The position numbers and the translations under genes are program-made. The notes below the pieces were generated by a model. The model was not told where the DNA came from, did no database searches, and saw only the letters and a program-made list of their open reading frames with translations. From NCBI GenBank assembly GCA_028564705.1, contig JAPXFQ010001943.1:848946-912945 (forward strand): a stretch of 64,000 nt of DNA, written 5' to 3'. This stretch comes from Apricaphanius iberus. Its lineage: Eukaryota; Chordata; Actinopteri; Cyprinodontiformes; Aphaniidae. This document shows positions 58,737 to 64,000 of this stretch, in pieces. Within the stretch, counting starts at the first letter, position 1, and each line of letters opens with the position of its first letter.

Positions 58737-60370
58737 CCCATGGCCTGAGAATCTCTCGAAAATATCAGCATTGAAAAAATATTTTATTTGATAAAGGCCT
58801 GTTTAATTTGGAAAATCAAACCACAAATTTACAAATGGGCCAAATATTTAATCATTATAAATCACAAGACAGTCCATAATTAACTAATGATTACTCACAA
58901 ACTAACATATTTTAAAGAAAGCTCTTACTTCACCTTACCAGAAGATTTTTGTGTTTAGAATATTTGTACAATGGTGGGCAAATACGCTTTTTTAATGTAA
59001 CTCTCTTTAAAAATTTGCAAGACCTAGTCCCAAATATAATAATTGGTTTTACCATCATGGAAAAAAATGATCAAAGATACCAGATTACAATTGGGATTAA
59101 AAGGATTTTTTTTTTAAATAAATAAATGTGGGCTTCTTAAAATGTAAGTTTAACACCTGCTCAACGGTTGCTGTCAAGTATAACTTTAAGTTTGACAAAA
59201 TGAGGTTCATTGGAACACATATTCCAGTTTCTTAATTATGTCTGTTTGTACCCTGGAGGATCTGCAGTTACCCCTGAGGGTATTTTTGCACTTTAGGTGA
59301 TTCCAGTAGAGCAACATTTTATAACATCAAGCAGTGTGAAAAAAAAAGAAAAAATAAGATGAATTGTAGAAAGTTGTTTGACGTTGGCCATTGTATGAAC
59401 TCAGATGATTGAAAGCTAAAGGCTTTAGAAAGAGTGTTTGTGAAACTCAACTTTAATTTAAATGCTATTTATTTGTTAAATGTATTAAATGTAAGTTGTT
59501 TTTCTGTGATTTAAATCTCAGACTTTTTTCCCTTCAAATTTTACTCTCGAAAATATCAGCATAGAAGTAACATTTAACTTGATAAAGGTCTGTCTAATTT
59601 GGTAACCTCAAAAATACAAAGGGGCTAAATATTAAATCATAAATCGAATGACAGTCCGTAGTTAACTCATGATTAATCAAAAACAACCGCTATTTTTTTT
59701 TTTTAAAAGCTCTTACTTCACCTTAACAGAAAATTTTTGTGTTTGTAATATTTGTACAAGGATGGGCAAATATGCTTATTTAATGTAACTCTATGTAATA
59801 TTTTTGACAGACCTACAGTCCCACATATGGTAATTGGTTTTACAATCATGGAGAAAAATTAACAAAGACATCGGATTATAAATGGGATTAAAATGAGGAA
59901 ACAAGTAAAGTTCAATGAATACAGTGTAGCAATGAGAAGTGTAATACAGAACTGGGATTCAGCCTGTAAAGTACCATTAGAATGAGACTTTACGCACTTT
60001 CATAGCCCACATTTATTGTTTCTGTTTGATAACAACAGTGTAATCTAACTTTTCACAATAAACTGTTCGATGTACTTAGGGCAAGTTTTCGCAGCACACC
60101 GACCACAGAGGAGACTAGAAAGAAGACCATCTTTTTGTTTTTAGTTTGCTTTCTGTTTGTATTGCTTACTATTAGCTTTCTATGGACATTTTTTTCATTT
60201 AAACATGTAATTTTCATAATTAATATAATGTTTGTTTTTTTCAGAAGCATGATTAGTTGGGGCCCGTATGACCACTTTGGGGCCCACGCACTGTGTGTGA
60301 TGCAAGCGGGCGGAGAGGTGGTGCTGGTTATTCCCGCTTCGGGCGTCTCATCAATTCTGAAAGGGGGAGT

Positions 60371-60810
60371 GCCAAATCAATCCATCAATCAATCAATCAA
60401 CCAATCAAACTTTATTTATAAAGCGCTTTTCCAACTACATAGCTTCTCTGAGTGCTTTACGGGTTAAAATGACCCCACAAACCCCACCCTTCCCAAACCC
60501 AAAATAAAATCATCATCACAACTATAGCCCCTCCCCCCCAACCCCACCCCATTCCAACCCTACTCCCACGCACACACACATAAAAGCAACGGTAAACAAA
60601 AGCAACAACGGGCTGAGTACAGATGAGCCAGGAAACGCCATCATAGGAGCCATCTGCATCGGCAGCAGCAGATCAACAGCAGCAGCCAAGGCACTGACCC
60701 AGGGCGCCCAGAGGAGGGAGGAATGGTACCCCCACCTCCACCCAAGCAACACCTGGGGGGCACCCAGGCAGCCACAGCCGACCACCGCCCCCGACGCAAA
60801 AGGAAACATT
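60371..60810 (-). mobile_element. LINE/SINE 3' region in unit B
   Basis: On the minus strand 'aaagcgctttataaataaag' leads into a (gatt)n tail, a common fish retroposon end. The adjoining GC-rich 'cccacctccacccaagcaac' region looks like part of the same element. The copy in unit C is at 62810-63248. Confidence 0.65.
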
Positions 60811-62809
60811 GGAAGGATGATTAAAATAATTACTTAAAATATTAAAATAAACAGTGGAAAATGAGATTAATTATTAAAATACTGATGAAAATGTTAAGAC
60901 TGATAGCATCCCAAATCATAAAATATAAGAGAATGATAAGATATGATCAGATAAAAATGTAAAGCAGATAAATAATTAATAAATAATATTCAGTTGAAAA
61001 CTAAACTAAAAATTCAATCAAATAAAAACTATAATAATTGAAGGAAGCCTCACCATCATTCTAAAGTCCCTGAATTTGGGAATGACAAGGAGAAAAGAAT
61101 GACGGCTGTCCAGGGGAGCACCAGAGACCGCAAGTGTTTATATGGTAAAAGCATTTTTGACAGATAAGAAGGCCTAATGCGAACTGTAGCTTGATTTAGC
61201 TAGAACGCTGTTAACCTGCATTGTCTTGGTGTGTTAGCTCACTTAGGTATAGGTCTGAATTCCGGCTAAGGCATTTATTTGGTTATCTCGTAATGCTTGT
61301 AAACGCACTGACTGAGAAATGCTATCATGCAAAGATCAGGTACTTGTCTCTTGAAAAATAAATTTTAAGCTCAGAGATACATATTCATTTTAGAATTTAA
61401 CTACTAAATGCAAAAAATCTGCACACAAACCCACTGACTCATTTTTGTTTCTGTGAATTATGATGAATTTCTGCCTTTAGCTGATGAAAATGGATTAAAT
61501 AAACCATTCCATCAAGTCAATAAAAAATTGTAATAAATAAATGTGGACTTCATAAAATTCATGTTAAATGCCTGCGCAAAATAACTTTTAGTTTGACAAA
61601 ATGAGGTTCATTGGAACACATATTCCAGTTTCTTAATTATGTCTGTTTGTACCCTGGAGGATCTGCAGTTACCCCTGAGGGTATTTTTGCACTTTAGGTG
61701 ATTCAAGTAGAGCGACATTTTATAACATCAAGCAGTGTGAAAAAACAATTAAAAAATAAGATGAATTGTAGAAAGTTGTTTGACGTTGGCCATTGTATGA
61801 ACGCAGATGATTGAAAGCTAAAGGCTTTAGAAAGAGTGTTTGTGAAACTCAACTTTAATTTAAATGCTATTTATTTGTTAAATGTATTAAATGTAAGTTG
61901 TTTTTCTGTGATTTAAATCTCAGACTTTTTCCCTTCAAATTTTAGTGTCACTAGTAGATGTATGCCGCGGCCAGGGAATCTCTCGAAAATATCAGCATAG
62001 AAGAAACATTTAACTTGATAAAGGTCTGTCTAATTTGGTAACCTCAAAAATACAAAGGGGCTAAATATTAAATCATAAATCGAATGACAGTCCGTAGTTA
62101 ACTCATGATTAATCAAAAACAACCGCTATTTTTTTTTTTTTAAAAGCTCTTACTTCACCTTGACAGAAAATTTTTGTGTTTGTAATATTTGTACAAGGAT
62201 GGGCAAATATGCTTATTTAATGTAACTCTATGTAATTTTTTTTGACAGACCTACAGTCCCCACAAATGGTTAATTGTTTTAACAATCATGGAGAAAAATT
62301 TAACAAAGACATCGGATTATAATGGGGATGAAATGAGAAAACAAGTAAATAAAATGAATACAGTTAACAATGAGAAGTGTAATACAGAACTGGGATTCAG
62401 CCTGTAAAGTACCATTAGAATGAGACTTTACGCACTTTCATAGCCCACATTTATTGTTTCTGTTTGATAACAACAGTGTAATCTAACTTTTCACAATAAA
62501 CTGTTCGATGTACTTAGGACAAGTTTTCGCAGCACACCGACCACAGAGGAGACTAGAAAGAAGACCATCTTTTTGTTTTTAGTTTGCTTTCTGTTTGTAT
62601 TGCTTACTATTAGCTTTCTATGGACATTTTTTTCATTTAAACATGTAATTTTCATAATTAATATAATGTTTGTTTTTTTCAGAAGCATGATTAGTTGGGG
62701 CCCGTATGACCACTTTGGGGCCCACGCACTGTGTGTGATGCAAGCGGGCGGAGAGGTGGTGCTGGTTATTCCCGCTTCGGCCGTCTCATCAATTCTGGAA
62801 GGGGGAGTG

Positions 62810-63248
62810 CCAAATCAATCCATCAATCAATCAATCAACCAATCAAACTTTATTTATAAAGCGCTTTTCCAACTACATAGCTTCTCTGAGTGCTTTACAG
62901 GTTAAAATGACCCCACAAGCCCCACCCTTCCCAAACCCAAAATAAAATCATCATCACAACTATAGCCCCTCCCCCCCAACCCCACCCCATTCCAACCCTA
63001 CTCCCACGCACACACACATAAAAGCAACGTAAGACAAAAGCAACAACGGGCTGATTACAGATATGAGCCAGGAAACGCCATCATAGGAGCCATCTGCATC
63101 GGCAGCAGCAGATCAACAGCAGCAGCCAAGGCACTGACCCAGGGCGCCCAGAGGAGGGAGGGATGGTACCCCCACCTCCACCCAAGCAACACCTGGGGGG
63201 CACCCAGGCAGCCACAGCCGACCACCGCCCCCGACGCAAAAGGAAACA
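62810..63248 (-). mobile_element. LINE/SINE 3' region in unit C
   Basis: Same piece as 60371-60810 at the array period, differing by a few substitutions and a small indel near 63026. It was copied with the array, not inserted separately. Confidence 0.65.
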
Positions 63249-64000
63249 TTGGAAGGATGATTAAAATAAGAAGTTAAAATATTAAAATAAACTGTAGAAA
63301 ATGAGAATAAGTATTTAAATATTGCTAAAAGGTTAAGACTGATAGCATCCCACATTATAAAATATAAGAGAATGATAAGATATGATCAGATAAAAGTGTA
63401 AAGCAGAAAAATAATAATAAGTTAAAAACTAAATTAAAAATTCAATCAAATAAAACATAATAATTGAAGGACGCCTCACCATCAGTCTATGTCCTGACTT
63501 TGGGAATGACAAGTAGACGGCTGCCAGGGGAGCACAGAGACCGCGAGGGTTTATATGGTAAAAGCATTTTTGACAGATAAGAAGGCCTAATGCGAACTGT
63601 AGCTTGATTTAGCTAGAACGCTGTTAACCTGCATTGTCTTGGTGTGTTAGCTCACTTAGGTATAGGTCTGAATTCCGGCTAAGGCATTTATTTGGTTATC
63701 TCGTAATGCTTGTAAACGCACTGACTGAGAAATGCTATCATGCAAAGATCAGGTACTTGTCTCTTGAAAAATAAATTTTAAGCTCAGAGATACATATTCA
63801 TTTTAGAATTTAACTACTAAATGCAAAAAATCTGCACACAAACCCACTGACTCATTTTTGTTTCTGTGAATTATGATGAATTTCTGCCTTTAGCTGATGA
63901 AAATGGATTAAATAAACCATTCCATCAAGTCAATAAAAAATTGTAATAAATAAATGTGGACTTCATAAAATTCATGTTAAATGCCTGCGCAAAATAACTT

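Larger units (their letters stand above)
58745..64000. repeat. tandem array of ~2.4-kb units
   Basis: Unit B (59191-61591) and unit C (61592-64000, cut by the window) are near-identical head-to-tail copies starting tttgacaaaatgaggttcat, with a period of 2401-2438 bp. Partial unit A (58745-59190) matches the 59546-59700 part plus the unit end, more diverged and missing most of the middle. Each full unit includes the same LINE-like piece with a (caat)n run, so the duplication came after that insertion. No gene is supported. A 110-codon ORF recurs at 60135-60467 and 62573-62905. Confidence 0.92.

Overview
The window looks like teleost fish nuclear DNA. It holds two intron-rich type I keratin genes with the conserved intermediate-filament exon pattern. 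They sit in AT-rich sequence crowded with old transposable elements of kinds typical of fish: Tc1/mariner, hAT, BEL/Pao, L2- and L1/Tx1-like LINEs, tRNA-derived SINEs and GA/GT/TA microsatellites. There is no prokaryotic operon, CRISPR array or viral genome.

The host genes are a keratin on the minus strand (10958-13573, eight coding exons, 409 codons) and a keratin on the plus strand (46907-50188, eight coding exons, 408 codons). They point away from each other across about 33 kb. Exons 2-6 have the same lengths in both (83, 157, 162, 126 and 221 bp). Each has a very small seventh coding exon (14 and 11 bp), a TATA-like box upstream and an AATAAA just after the stop. Both products should be acidic keratin subunits that pair with type II keratins in epithelial cells.

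Regions: 1-10.7 kb holds repeat relics, including a TIR element (2.0-3.5 kb) and an LTR-like element with a 15-unit CT-rich minisatellite (4.5-5.7 kb). 10.8-13.7 kb is keratin 1. 15-46 kb is a transposon graveyard containing a second LTR-like copy (16.7 kb), nested TIR elements (22.0-23.2 kb), a hAT element with a perfect 8-bp target duplication inside a Tc1 fragment (35.0-37.6 kb), and an unusual TIR element with 21-bp repeats inside that hAT. It also holds an L1/Tx1-like LINE relic (39-40 kb) and three recognisable Tc1-like transposase copies. 46.8-50.2 kb is keratin 2. 50.5-55.9 kb is a decayed BEL/Pao retrotransposon split by another hAT element with a perfect 8-bp target duplication. 58.7-64 kb is a tandem array of roughly 2.4-kb units that runs off the window.

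The strongest findings are the two target-duplication-proven nested insertions, the TIR element at 36.7-37.4 kb with its integrase-like fragment, the 2.4-kb tandem array, and the pair of LTR-like elements. Exon boundaries were read by eye from splice sites, frame and family exon lengths. Transposon family names rest on recalled protein and terminal-repeat patterns, not a database search.
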